Of a stretch of 64,000 nucleotides of DNA, positions 1 through 7,721 are shown in pieces; the first letter of the stretch is position 1, and each line of letters opens with the position of its first letter. Below the pieces are notes generated by a model. That model was not told the DNA's origin. It ran no database searches and saw only the letters and a list, made by a program, of their open reading frames with translations. Made by a program: the position numbers and the translations under genes. The DNA is taken from contig NZ_JAFBGA010000010.1 in the NCBI RefSeq assembly GCF_016909575.1, positions 124,001 through 188,000 on the forward strand, given 5' to 3'. This DNA is from Streptomyces sp. HB132. Lineage in GTDB: Bacteria > Actinomycetota > Actinomycetes > Streptomycetales > Streptomycetaceae.

Positions 1-2
1 AG

Positions 3-1085
3 AAGCAGGGCGGCACCGATGTGCGGTCCAACACCACCCGGGCCGAGCCGTTGGCCGGCGACGGGGAGTACCTGCTCACCGGCCACAAGTGGTTCTGTTC
101 GGCGCCCATGTCCGACGGCTTCCTGGTGCTGGCACAGGCACCCGGCGGGCTGAGCTGCTTCCTCGTCCCGCGGGTCCTCCCGGACGGAGCGCGCAACGCG
201 TTCGCGATCCAGCGCCTCAAGGACAAACTGGGCAACAGGTCCAACGCCTCCGGCGAGGTCGAGTTCGACGGGACGTGGGCCCGCCGGGTCGGCGAGGAGG
301 GGCGCGGGGTGCGCACCATCATCGAGATGGTGGCGGCGACCCGGCTGGACTGTGTGGTCGGTTCGGCGGCGCTGATGCGGCAGGCGGTCGCGCAGGCGAT
401 CCATCACAGCGCGTACCGCAGCGCGTTCGGCGGACTGCTGATCGACAAGCCGCTGATGCGCAACGTCCTGGCCGACCTGGCCCTGGAGTCGGAGGCGGCG
501 ACGACGCTCGCACTGCGGCTGGCCGCCGCGTACGACACGGACACGGAGGAGGAGCGGGCCTTCCTCCGCATCGCGGTGCCGACCGCCAAGTACTGGGTGA
601 CGAAGCGGTGCTCCCCGGTGGTGGGCGAGGCCCTGGAGTGCCTTGGCGGCAACGGTTACGTCGAGGAGTCCGGAATGCCGCGGCTGCTGCGCGAGGCGCC
701 GCTCAACTCGATCTGGGAGGGCTCGGGCAACGTGCAGGCGCTCGATGTGCTGCGGGCGCTGCAGCGTGAACCGCAGGCGCTCAACGCGTTCCTCCAGGAG
801 GTCGGGAAGGCGCGCGGCGCGGACCACCGGCTCGACGCCGCGATCAAGGACCTGCTGACGGAGCTGGCGGATCTGGACTCCGTGGAGGCGCGTGCCAGGC
901 GGCTGGTGGAGCGGATGGCGCTGGTGCTGCAGGGTTCACTGCTGCTGCGCTGGGCGCCGCCGGAGGTCGCGGACGCGTTCTGCGCCTCACGGCTGGGCGG
1001 GGACTGGGGCTCGGCCTTCGGCACGCTGCCGCACAGCCTGGATCTGGCCGCGGTCGTGGAGCGGGCCCGGGCGCAGGAAGGCTGA
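3..1085 (+). CDS. AidB-like acyl-CoA dehydrogenase, 5'-truncated
   Basis: This is the C-terminal 360 residues of a flavin-dependent acyl-CoA dehydrogenase; the frame is open to the left edge, so the start lies outside the window. The first visible residues KQGGTDVRSNTT match the AidB/IVD-like signature, followed by the TGHKWFCSAPMSDGF flavin-contact segment and the C-terminal helical domain with GEALECLGGNGYVEES and LNSIWEGSGNVQALDVLRAL. These elements are typical of the AidB subgroup (DNA-alkylation-response or fatty-acid type enzymes). A 12-bp hairpin follows the stop. The substrate cannot be deduced. Confidence 0.9.
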   Translation, partial: KQGGTDVRSNTTRAEPLAGDGEYLLTGHKWFCSAPMSDGFLVLAQAPGGLSCFLVPRVLPDGARNAFAIQRLKDKLGNRSNASGEVEFDGTWARRVGEEGRGVRTIIEMVAATRLDCVVGSAALMRQAVAQAIHHSAYRSAFGGLLIDKPLMRNVLADLALESEAATTLALRLAAAYDTDTEEERAFLRIAVPTAKYWVTKRCSPVVGEALECLGGNGYVEESGMPRLLREAPLNSIWEGSGNVQALDVLRALQREPQALNAFLQEVGKARGADHRLDAAIKDLLTELADLDSVEARARRLVERMALVLQGSLLLRWAPPEVADAFCASRLGGDWGSAFGTLPHSLDLAAVVERARAQEG

Positions 1086-1113
1086 AGCCCTCGGCGACGG
1101 GGCGGCGAACGAC

Positions 1114-1149
1114 GGAGGGTGGTGCTGCGCCGACACGGCACCACCCTCC
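1114..1149 (+). terminator. Rho-independent-like hairpin
   Basis: Perfect 12-bp inverted repeat (GGAGGGTGGTGC / GCACCACCCTCC) with a 12-nt loop, 29 bp after the acyl-CoA dehydrogenase stop. There is no U-tract, as is usual in Streptomyces. Confidence 0.65.
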
Positions 1150-1234
1150 ACGCCCGTGCACCACCGCACGGCGGGTCGAGGACTCCCCGCACGGTGTTCC
1201 TCCACTGTTGTGCGGTCCGCACCCCCTCACCAGA

Positions 1235-1252
1235 GTTGCAAAGGGTTGCAAC
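1235..1252. promoter_or_regulatory. Palindromic operator candidate upstream of GAF regulator
   Basis: Perfect inverted repeat GTTGCAA-AGGG-TTGCAAC, 105 bp before the GAF regulator start and in the only intergenic space before it. Its form (7-bp arms, 4-bp spacer) suits a dimeric regulator, and autoregulation by the adjacent GAF protein is the simplest inference. A further GTTGC follows at 1254. Confidence 0.45.
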
Positions 1253-1356
1253 CGTTGCGTGGAGTACGAGCCAACGGGCCCCCTGCACGGCAAAATGTGT
1301 CCTCCGGGCCTCGTTCCCCTCTCCGGACCGGGCCCACGCTTGATGGGGGGACCGTC

Positions 1357-2649
1357 ATGGAGTCACGCACTGCCGCGTCTGCGCGGCCGGGGAACGAGCC
1401 GCGTCCCGCGGTGACCGAACGCCAGGTCCACCGTGCGCGGGAGGCCCGGTTGGCGGGCGAGCCCAGCGCACTGGCCCCGCGCGCGGAGATCGACGCCTCG
1501 TGGGACCGCGCGGTGCGCAGCGGGATCGATCCCGAGCAGTCGACGGTAAGCAGGCTGCTGGAGACGGACGAGATCGAACACCGGCGCCGGAGCACGGCGC
1601 TCGGTGAGGTCATGCCCCTGCTGCGGGAGGGGCTGGCATCGATCGCGGACGCGGCACAGCAGATCATGGTCGTCACCGACACCGAGGGCCGGGTCCTGTG
1701 GCGCCAGGGTCATGCCGCCGTCATGCGCCGGGCCAAGGGCATCTGCCTGGAGGAGGGTGCCGCCTGGGCGGAGTCCACGACGGGTACGAACGCCATCGGC
1801 ACCGCGCTCGCCGCGCGCACCCCCGTGCAGGTGCACTCCGCCGAGCACTTCGTCCGCGCCCTGCACGGCTGGACCTGCGCGGCGGCGCCGGTGCGCGACC
1901 CGCGGGACGGCAAGCTGATGGGCATCGTCGACATCAGCGGGCCCGCCTCCACCTTCCACCCCGCGACACTGGCGCTGGTCGGTTCGGTGGCGGCGCTGGC
2001 GGAGGGAGACCTGCGCGGTCGGCATCTGGTGGCGATCGAGCGGCTGCGTTCGGTGTCCGCCCCGATCCTGTGCCGGCTCGGTGGCCGAGCGCTGGTGGTG
2101 GACGCCCATGGATGGCTGGCCGCCGTCAGCGGGATGCCGCCCGTGGACCGGCTTCCGCTGCCGAAGTCGCTGGAGCCGGGGACGGTGTGGCTGGCCTCGC
2201 TGGGGATGTGCCGGGTGGAGCCGCTGCCCGGCGGCTGGCTGGTGCAGGTCGCGGAGGGCGCGCACGACCGCGCACCGCGCCGGGTGGTGCTCGACCTGAG
2301 CCGGGAGAGGGGACTCGCCGTCCATGTGGCGGGTCCTGTGGGCAGCTGGACGCGCCGGCTCTCGCCCCGCCACGCGGAGCTGCTCTACGCGCTGGCCCTG
2401 CACCGGGAGGGTCGCACCGCGGCGGAGCTGGCCGAGGACGTCTTCGGTGACGCGACCAGGACGGTGACGGTGCGGGCCGAGGTGTCGCGGATGCGCCGCA
2501 GTCTCGCGGAGGTGCTGGCCCACCGGCCGTACCGCTTCCGCGAGGCGGTCGAGGTGGAGGTGGTCCACCCGGAGGTGCCGGCCGATCTGCTGCCCCGCTC
2601 GACGGCTCCGGTGGTACTCAGAGCACGGATGCCGGCCGGGACCGGCTGA
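1357..2649 (+). CDS. GAF domain-containing transcriptional regulator
   Basis: A 430-aa protein resembling the N-terminal sensor half of AcoR-type activators but lacking the AAA+ sigma-54 module. ATG 1357 was chosen because it follows a purine-rich GGGGGG; the upstream in-frame extension runs through the terminator. Residues about 90-240 form the GAF region (ITDTEGRVLWR, then GAAWAESTTGTNAIGTAL and HFVRALHGWTCAAAPV), which is highly characteristic of the family. The last about 80 residues (LSPRHAELLYALALHREGRTAAELAEDVFGD, then MRRSLAEVL) look like a winged-helix DNA-binding domain. In actinobacteria such proteins often control aldehyde or alcohol oxidation genes; none lies adjacent here. Ligand unknown. 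Confidence 0.85.
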   Translation: MESRTAASARPGNEPRPAVTERQVHRAREARLAGEPSALAPRAEIDASWDRAVRSGIDPEQSTVSRLLETDEIEHRRRSTALGEVMPLLREGLASIADAAQQIMVVTDTEGRVLWRQGHAAVMRRAKGICLEEGAAWAESTTGTNAIGTALAARTPVQVHSAEHFVRALHGWTCAAAPVRDPRDGKLMGIVDISGPASTFHPATLALVGSVAALAEGDLRGRHLVAIERLRSVSAPILCRLGGRALVVDAHGWLAAVSGMPPVDRLPLPKSLEPGTVWLASLGMCRVEPLPGGWLVQVAEGAHDRAPRRVVLDLSRERGLAVHVAGPVGSWTRRLSPRHAELLYALALHREGRTAAELAEDVFGDATRTVTVRAEVSRMRRSLAEVLAHRPYRFREAVEVEVVHPEVPADLLPRSTAPVVLRARMPAGTG

Positions 2650-2698
2650 GCGGCCCCGGGTTTGGGCGCGGTGCGCGGGCCGTGGTTCTCTGACCGCC

Positions 2699-3301
2699 AT
2701 GAACGACTCCACGCATTCCACGCACTCCGCACCCGCCGTCTCCGACGTGACCGTCTGGTCCCTGGAACAGACGTCGCCCGCCGACCTGAGCCCCGCCGCC
2801 GCACCCGCGGCCGGAGTGACGGTCGTGCGTTCGGAGAGGCCGCTGCCGGAGTTCAGCCGGTTCCTCTACACGGCGGTGGGCGGGGACGTCCGGTGGACCG
2901 ACCGGCTGGGCCTCACCTACGCGCAGTGGCGCGAGATCCTGGAGCGCCCGGGGGCCGAGACCTGGGTGGCGTACGAGAACGGGACCCCGGCGGGGTTCAT
3001 CGAGCTCGACGCCCAGGACGACGGGGCGGTGGAGATCGCGTACTTCGGCCTGATCCCGGCCTTCCGGGGCCGCCGGATCGGCGGCCACCTGCTGTCGTAC
3101 GGTGTGGCGCGCGCCTGGGACCTCGCGGAGCGGCACCCGCGGCGGACCCCGACCGAGCGGGTATGGGTGCACACCTGCTCCAACGACGGCCCGCACGCGA
3201 TGGACAACTACCTGCGGCGTGGCTTCCGGCTGTTCGACACGAAGACCGAGCAGGAGCCCGATGTCGCGAACCCGGGTCCGTGGCCCGGCGCGCACGCCTG
3301 A
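2699..3301 (+). CDS. GNAT family N-acetyltransferase
   Basis: A 200-aa predicted cytosolic acetyl-CoA-dependent N-acetyltransferase. The Gly/Arg-rich acetyl-CoA loop is visible at about residues 122-130 (IPAFRGRRIGGHLL), preceded by the beta-4 segment VEIAYFGL and followed by TCSNDGPHAMDNYLRRGFR, the usual GNAT C-terminal half. The first 40 residues (Thr/Ser/Ala-rich) look disordered. ATG 2699 follows the GAF regulator stop by 49 bp on the same strand, so co-transcription is possible. The substrate is not identifiable. Confidence 0.85.
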   Translation: MNDSTHSTHSAPAVSDVTVWSLEQTSPADLSPAAAPAAGVTVVRSERPLPEFSRFLYTAVGGDVRWTDRLGLTYAQWREILERPGAETWVAYENGTPAGFIELDAQDDGAVEIAYFGLIPAFRGRRIGGHLLSYGVARAWDLAERHPRRTPTERVWVHTCSNDGPHAMDNYLRRGFRLFDTKTEQEPDVANPGPWPGAHA

Positions 3302-3355
3302 CCGCCGACCCGTCGTATCGCCTTGTCGACAGGCCGACGTGACGGATCCCATAGT

Positions 3356-3398
3356 GTCCCACATTTCGGGACCATCTCGTCCACATTATGGATAGTGG
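3356..3398. promoter_or_regulatory. Inverted repeats upstream of the sulfur leader peptide
   Basis: Two dyads lie in the AT-richer stretch before the leader ORF: GTCCC-N7-GGGAC (3356-3372) and CCAC-N10-GTGG (3381-3398). This is the only space able to hold the sulfur operon promoter, so either may be a regulator-binding site. No convincing -35/-10 pair was identified. Confidence 0.35.
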
Positions 3399-3434
3399 TG
3401 GACTGGCCCGAGATGCGCGTGACACGCTTCCCCC

Positions 3435-3518
3435 ATGTCCGGAACTGGAATTGCCTTGGTGAGTCGGCGGCACGTCGACCTCGGCCGCATGTCCAGCGCC
3501 ATCTGTCCGGTCCGCTGA
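3435..3518 (+). CDS. Actinobacterial sulfur-operon leader peptide
   Basis: A 27-codon ORF (ATG 3435, TGA 3516-3518) about 113 bp upstream of sulfite reductase. Its C-terminal part reads RRHVDLGRMSSAICPVR, matching the short putative leader peptides found in many actinobacteria before sulfur-assimilation genes, with a conserved RRH(V/I/M)DL core and a single Cys codon near the end. From known leader-peptide attenuators, the inference is that ribosome progress over the Cys codon senses Cys-tRNA supply and sets expression of the downstream operon. A GTG inside the ORF (codon 9) is an alternative start that would retain the conserved core. Confidence 0.8.
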   Translation: MSGTGIALVSRRHVDLGRMSSAICPVR

Positions 3519-3631
3519 GAGTTTCCAGCACCGCGATTTCCTGAAGCCCGCTCCACCCCTGCGCACCGCCGCGCCTCACGCGAGTGTGCAGTTCAGAGCC
3601 GCCCTCCTGCAGTCCCGAAGGACGTATAGCC

Positions 3632-5329
3632 ATGGCCGCCATCCCCGAGAAGCCTGCTACCGCCACGCCCCGCCGCAAGGCCGGACGTCACCGTGGTGAA
3701 GGTCAGTGGGCCATGGGTCACTTCACCCCGCTGAACGGGAACGAGCAGTTCAAGAAGGATGACGACAGTCTCAATGTGCGGACGCGCATCGAGACGATCT
3801 ACTCGAAGCGCGGATTCGACTCGATCGACCCCAACGACCTGCGCGGACGCATGCGCTGGTGGGGTCTGTACACCCAGCGCCGGCCGGGCATCGACGGCGG
3901 CAAGACCGCCGTGCTGGAGCCGGAGGAACTGGACGACCGCTACTTCATGCTCCGCGTGCGCATCGACGGCGGGCGGCTGACCACCGCGCAGCTGCGCGTC
4001 ATCGGTGAGATCTCCGAGGAGTACGCGCGCGGCACCGCCGACATCACCGACCGGCAGAACGTCCAGCTGCACTGGATCCGCATCGAGGACGTCCCGGCGA
4101 TCTGGGAGAAGCTCGAGGCCGTCGGGCTCTCGACCACCGAGGCATGCGGCGACTGCCCCCGTGTGATCATCGGTTCGCCGGTGGCCGGCATCGCCGCCGA
4201 CGAGATCATCGACGGGACGCCCGCGGTCGACGAGATCCACGAGCGCTACATCGGCAGCAAGGAGTTCTCCAACCTGCCCCGCAAGTTCAAGACCGCGATC
4301 TCGGGTTCGCCGGTCCAGGACGTGGTGCACGAGATCAACGACATCGCGTTCGTCGGCGTCGACCACCCCGAGCACGGTCCGGGCTTCGACCTGTGGGTCG
4401 GCGGCGGGCTCTCCACCAACCCGCGGTTCGCGGAGCGCCTGGGCGCCTGGGTGCCGCTGGACGAGGTCCCCGACGTCTGGGCCGGTGTCGTGGGGATCTT
4501 CCGCGACTACGGCTACCGCCGGCTGCGTACGCGTGCCCGCCTGAAGTTCCTCATGGCCGACTGGGGACCGGAGAAGTTCCGCCGGATCCTCGAGGACGAG
4601 TACCTCAAGCGCCCGATGCTGGACGGTCCGCCGCCCGCGCAGCCCTCCTCCCGCTGGCGCGACCACATCGGTGTGCACGCACAGCAGGACGGCCGCTTCT
4701 ACGTGGGCTTCGCCCCGCGGGTCGGCCGGGTGGACGGCTCCACGCTCGCCAAGATCGCCGATCTCGCCGAGGCGCACGGCTCGGGGCGGGTGCGCACCAC
4801 CGTCGAGCAGAAGATGCTGATCCTGGACGTCGAGCAGGACCAGGTCGAGTCCCTGTCCGCGGGGCTGGAGGCCCTGGACTTCCAGGTGAAGGCCTCCCCC
4901 TTCCGGCGCGGCACGATGGCCTGCACCGGCATCGAGTTCTGCAAGCTGGCCATCGTCGAGACGAAGGCGCGCGGCGCCGCCCTCATCGACGAACTCGAGC
5001 ACCGGATGCCGGACTTCGACGAACCGCTCTCCATCAACATCAACGGCTGCCCCAACGCCTGCGCCCGCATCCAGACCGCGGACATCGGCCTCAAGGGCCA
5101 GCTCATGCTCGACGGCGAGGGCAACCAGGTCGAGGGCTACCAGGTGCACCTCGGCGGCGCACTCGGCCTGGAGGCCGGCTTCGGCCGCAAGGTCCGCGGC
5201 CTGAAGGTCACTTCGGCCGAACTCCCGGACTACGTCGAGCGCGTGCTCGGCAACTTCCAGGAGCAGCGCGAGGACGGCGAGCGTTTCGCGACGTGGGCGG
5301 CGCGCGCCGACGCGGAGTCGCTGTCATGA
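3632..5329 (+). CDS. sir: Ferredoxin-dependent sulfite (nitrite/sulfite) reductase
   Basis: A 565-aa siroheme/[4Fe-4S] enzyme of the NirA/Sir family that reduces sulfite to sulfide with ferredoxin electrons. ATG 3632 lies behind CGAAGGACG; the upstream in-frame extension has no better start. It shows the two-fold ferrodoxin-like/siroheme architecture: RWWGLYTQRRPGIDGG near residue 80, TTEACGDCPRVI near 170, and the cluster ligands Cys431 and Cys437 (CTGIEFC) and Cys473 and Cys477 (GCPNAC). It is the first full gene of the sulfur operon and its stop overlaps the next start (ATGA). The sulfate-activation genes downstream make sulfite, not nitrite, the likely substrate. Confidence 0.95.
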   Translation: MAAIPEKPATATPRRKAGRHRGEGQWAMGHFTPLNGNEQFKKDDDSLNVRTRIETIYSKRGFDSIDPNDLRGRMRWWGLYTQRRPGIDGGKTAVLEPEELDDRYFMLRVRIDGGRLTTAQLRVIGEISEEYARGTADITDRQNVQLHWIRIEDVPAIWEKLEAVGLSTTEACGDCPRVIIGSPVAGIAADEIIDGTPAVDEIHERYIGSKEFSNLPRKFKTAISGSPVQDVVHEINDIAFVGVDHPEHGPGFDLWVGGGLSTNPRFAERLGAWVPLDEVPDVWAGVVGIFRDYGYRRLRTRARLKFLMADWGPEKFRRILEDEYLKRPMLDGPPPAQPSSRWRDHIGVHAQQDGRFYVGFAPRVGRVDGSTLAKIADLAEAHGSGRVRTTVEQKMLILDVEQDQVESLSAGLEALDFQVKASPFRRGTMACTGIEFCKLAIVETKARGAALIDELEHRMPDFDEPLSININGCPNACARIQTADIGLKGQLMLDGEGNQVEGYQVHLGGALGLEAGFGRKVRGLKVTSAELPDYVERVLGNFQEQREDGERFATWAARADAESLS

Positions 5330-5505
5330 GCGAGCGAGCCGCGCCGTTCTACTGCCCGTACTGCGGCGACGAGGACCTGCGACCGCACGAGGCCGGTCAC
5401 GGCGCCTGGGAATGCGCTTCCTGCAACCGTGCGTTCCAGCTGAAGTTCCTGGGTCTGCTGGCCCAGGGGCTCCAGCGCGACGACGTGGAAGGGGACGGGG
5501 CATGA
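5326..5505 (+). CDS. Small zinc-ribbon protein of the sulfur operon
   Basis: A 59-aa protein whose ATG overlaps the sulfite reductase stop (ATGA) and whose TGA overlaps the cysH start (ATGA), so it is tightly coupled on both sides. It has two CxxC knuckles, CPYCGDEDLRPHE and WECASCNRAFQLKFLG, that should bind one zinc. Homologous small ORFs sit at this place in streptomycete sulfur operons. Its role is unknown; a protein-contact or electron-transfer accessory role for the reductases on either side is only inference. Confidence 0.85.
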   Translation: MSERAAPFYCPYCGDEDLRPHEAGHGAWECASCNRAFQLKFLGLLAQGLQRDDVEGDGA

Positions 5506-6218
5506 CGGACACTCTGCAAGCGGCCGGGCTCACGGACGAGGCCCTGAAGGATCTGGCGGTGCGGGCCGGGCGCGAGCTGGAGGACGCCTCCGCGAGCGAC
5601 ATCCTGCGGTGGGCGGCCGACACCTTCGGCAAGCGCTTCTGCGTCACCTCCTCCATGGAGGACGCGGTCGTCGCACACCTGGCCTCCCGGGTCCTCCCCG
5701 GTGTGGACGTCGTCTTCCTCGACACCGGCTACCACTTCGAGGAGACCATCGGCACCCGGGACGCGGTGGACGCCGTGATGGACGTCAACCTCATCACGCT
5801 GACGCCGCGTCAGTCGGTGGCCGAGCAGGACGCCGAGTACGGGCCGAAGCTGCACGACCGCGACCCCGACCTGTGCTGTGCTCTGCGCAAGGTGAAGCCC
5901 CTGGAAGAGGGACTGACGGCGTACGCGGCCTGGGCGACCGGACTGCGCCGCGACGAGTCCCCCACCCGGGCGAACACCCCGGTCGTGGGCTGGGACGAGA
6001 AGCGCCGCAAGGTGAAGGTCTCGCCCATCGCCCGCTGGACCCAGGACGACGTGGACGCCTACGTCGCCGAACACGGCGTACTGACCAACCCGCTGCTGAC
6101 GGACGGCTATGCCTCCGTCGGCTGCGCGCCCTGCACCCGGCGGGTGCTGGAGGGCGAGGACGCACGGGCCGGCCGCTGGGCCGGACGCGGGAAGACCGAA
6201 TGCGGGCTGCACGGCTGA
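5502..6218 (+). CDS. cysH: Adenylyl-sulfate / phosphoadenylyl-sulfate reductase
   Basis: A 238-aa reductase converting (P)APS to sulfite with thioredoxin. ATG 5502 overlaps the previous stop. It has the nucleotide-binding core (FCVTSSMEDAVVAHL, VFLDTGYHFEET) and the C-terminal catalytic ECGLHG (Cys234). It also has Cys125-Cys126 and Cys208-x2-Cys211, the four-cysteine set that ligates a [4Fe-4S] cluster in APS-type bacterial enzymes. An APS-preferring enzyme is therefore expected even though an APS kinase (cysC) follows. The stop at 6216-6218 lies 23 bp before the chosen cysC start. Confidence 0.95.
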   Translation: MTDTLQAAGLTDEALKDLAVRAGRELEDASASDILRWAADTFGKRFCVTSSMEDAVVAHLASRVLPGVDVVFLDTGYHFEETIGTRDAVDAVMDVNLITLTPRQSVAEQDAEYGPKLHDRDPDLCCALRKVKPLEEGLTAYAAWATGLRRDESPTRANTPVVGWDEKRRKVKVSPIARWTQDDVDAYVAEHGVLTNPLLTDGYASVGCAPCTRRVLEGEDARAGRWAGRGKTECGLHG

Positions 6219-6241
6219 TGACGACTGATCAGGAGATATCG

Positions 6242-6787
6242 ATGAGCGTGACGGAGACGGGAGCCACCGTCTGGCTCACCGGTCTGCCGAGCGCCGGCAA
6301 GACCACCATCGCCTACGAACTGGCGGGCCGGCTGCGCGGCGACGGGCACCGGGTCGAGGTGCTCGACGGTGACGAGATCCGGGAGTTCCTCTCCGCGGGC
6401 CTCGGCTTCTCCCGCGAGGACCGGCACACCAACGTGGGCCGCATCGGCTTCGTCGCCGAACTGCTGGCCGCCAACGGCGTGAAGGTCCTCGTCCCGGTCA
6501 TCGCGCCGTACGCCGACAGCCGTGACGCGGTGCGCAAGCGTCATCAGCAGGAGGGCACCGCGTATCTGGAGGTGCACGTCGCCACCCCGGTCGAGGTGTG
6601 CTCGGAGCGCGACGTCAAGGGGTTGTACGCCAAGCAGGCGGCGGGCGAGATCAGCGGTCTCACCGGGGTCGACGACCCCTACGAGGCGCCCGAGTCGCCG
6701 GACCTGCGGATCGAGTCGCACCAGCAGACCGTGCAGGAGTCCGCAGCGGCGCTCCGTGCGCTGCTCACCGAGAGGGGCCTGGCGTGA
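6242..6787 (+). CDS. cysC: Adenylyl-sulfate kinase (APS kinase)
   Basis: A 181-aa P-loop kinase that phosphorylates APS to PAPS. The Walker A motif is GLPSAGKTT near residue 16, followed by LDGDEIREFLSAGLGFSREDR (APS contact) and VIAPYADSRDAVR. ATG 6242 is preferred over an in-frame ATG at 6218 because an AGGAGA ribosome site lies 6 bp before it; the upstream ATG would overlap the cysH stop and add MTTDQEIS. The following cysD start overlaps its stop (GTGA). With a cluster-type CysH in the operon, PAPS may serve sulfotransferases as much as reduction. Confidence 0.95.
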   Translation: MSVTETGATVWLTGLPSAGKTTIAYELAGRLRGDGHRVEVLDGDEIREFLSAGLGFSREDRHTNVGRIGFVAELLAANGVKVLVPVIAPYADSRDAVRKRHQQEGTAYLEVHVATPVEVCSERDVKGLYAKQAAGEISGLTGVDDPYEAPESPDLRIESHQQTVQESAAALRALLTERGLA

Positions 6788-7719
6788 GCACTGTCGCCAC
6801 CGTGCCGGAAGGCACCGTCAATCCGTACGCGCTGAGCCATCTGGACTCCCTGGAGTCCGAGGCGGTGCACATCTTCCGTGAGGTGGCAGGTGAGTTCGAG
6901 CGGCCGGTGATCCTCTTCTCCGGCGGCAAGGACTCGATCCTGATGCTGCACCTCGCGTTGAAGGCGTTCGCACCGGCGCCCATCCCCTTCACGCTGCTGC
7001 ACGTGGACACCGGGCACAACTTCCCCGAGGTCCTCGAGTACCGCGACCGCACCGTCGAGAAGCACGGACTGCGCCTGCACGTCGCCTCCGTCCAGGAGTA
7101 CATCGACGCGGGCAAGCTCCGCGAGCGCCCCGACGGCACCCGCAACCCGCTGCAGACGGTCCCGCTCACCGAGGCCATCCAGCGGCACCGCTTCGACGCC
7201 GTGTTCGGCGGCGGACGGCGCGACGAGGAGAAGGCCCGCGCCAAGGAGCGCGTCTTCTCACTCCGCGACGAGTTCTCCCAGTGGGACCCGCGCCGCCAGC
7301 GCCCCGAGCTCTGGCAGCTCTACAACGGCCGCCACGCCCCCGGCGAGCACGTCCGGGTCTTCCCGATCTCCAACTGGACCGAGCTCGACGTCTGGCAGTA
7401 CATCGAGCGCGAGGGCATCGAGCTCCCGGAGATCTACTTCGCCCACGAGCGTGAGGTGTTCAGCCGCTCCGGTATGTGGCTCACGGCCGGCGAATGGGGC
7501 GGCCCCAAGGACCACGAGAGGACCGAGACCCGCCAGGTGCGCTACCGCACCGTGGGCGACATGTCCTGCACCGGTGCCGTCGACTCCGACGCCACCACCC
7601 TGGACGCCGTGATCACCGAGATCGCCGCCTCCCGGCTCACCGAGCGGGGCGCGACCCGCGCCGACGACAAGATGTCCGAGGCCGCGATGGAAGACCGCAA
7701 GCGCGAGGGGTACTTCTAG
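6784..7719 (+). CDS. cysD: Sulfate adenylyltransferase subunit 2
   Basis: A 311-aa catalytic subunit of ATP sulfurylase that forms APS from sulfate and ATP together with CysN. The PP-loop SGGKDSILMLHLAL lies near residue 46, then HVDTGHNFPEVLEYRD; GGGRRDEEKARAKER and the C-terminal YRTVGDMSCTGAV region are all typical. The GTG start overlaps the cysC stop by 4 bp (GTGA). Only 2 bp separate its stop from cysN. Confidence 0.95.
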   Translation: MSTVATVPEGTVNPYALSHLDSLESEAVHIFREVAGEFERPVILFSGGKDSILMLHLALKAFAPAPIPFTLLHVDTGHNFPEVLEYRDRTVEKHGLRLHVASVQEYIDAGKLRERPDGTRNPLQTVPLTEAIQRHRFDAVFGGGRRDEEKARAKERVFSLRDEFSQWDPRRQRPELWQLYNGRHAPGEHVRVFPISNWTELDVWQYIEREGIELPEIYFAHEREVFSRSGMWLTAGEWGGPKDHERTETRQVRYRTVGDMSCTGAVDSDATTLDAVITEIAASRLTERGATRADDKMSEAAMEDRKREGYF

Positions 7720-7721
7720 AC

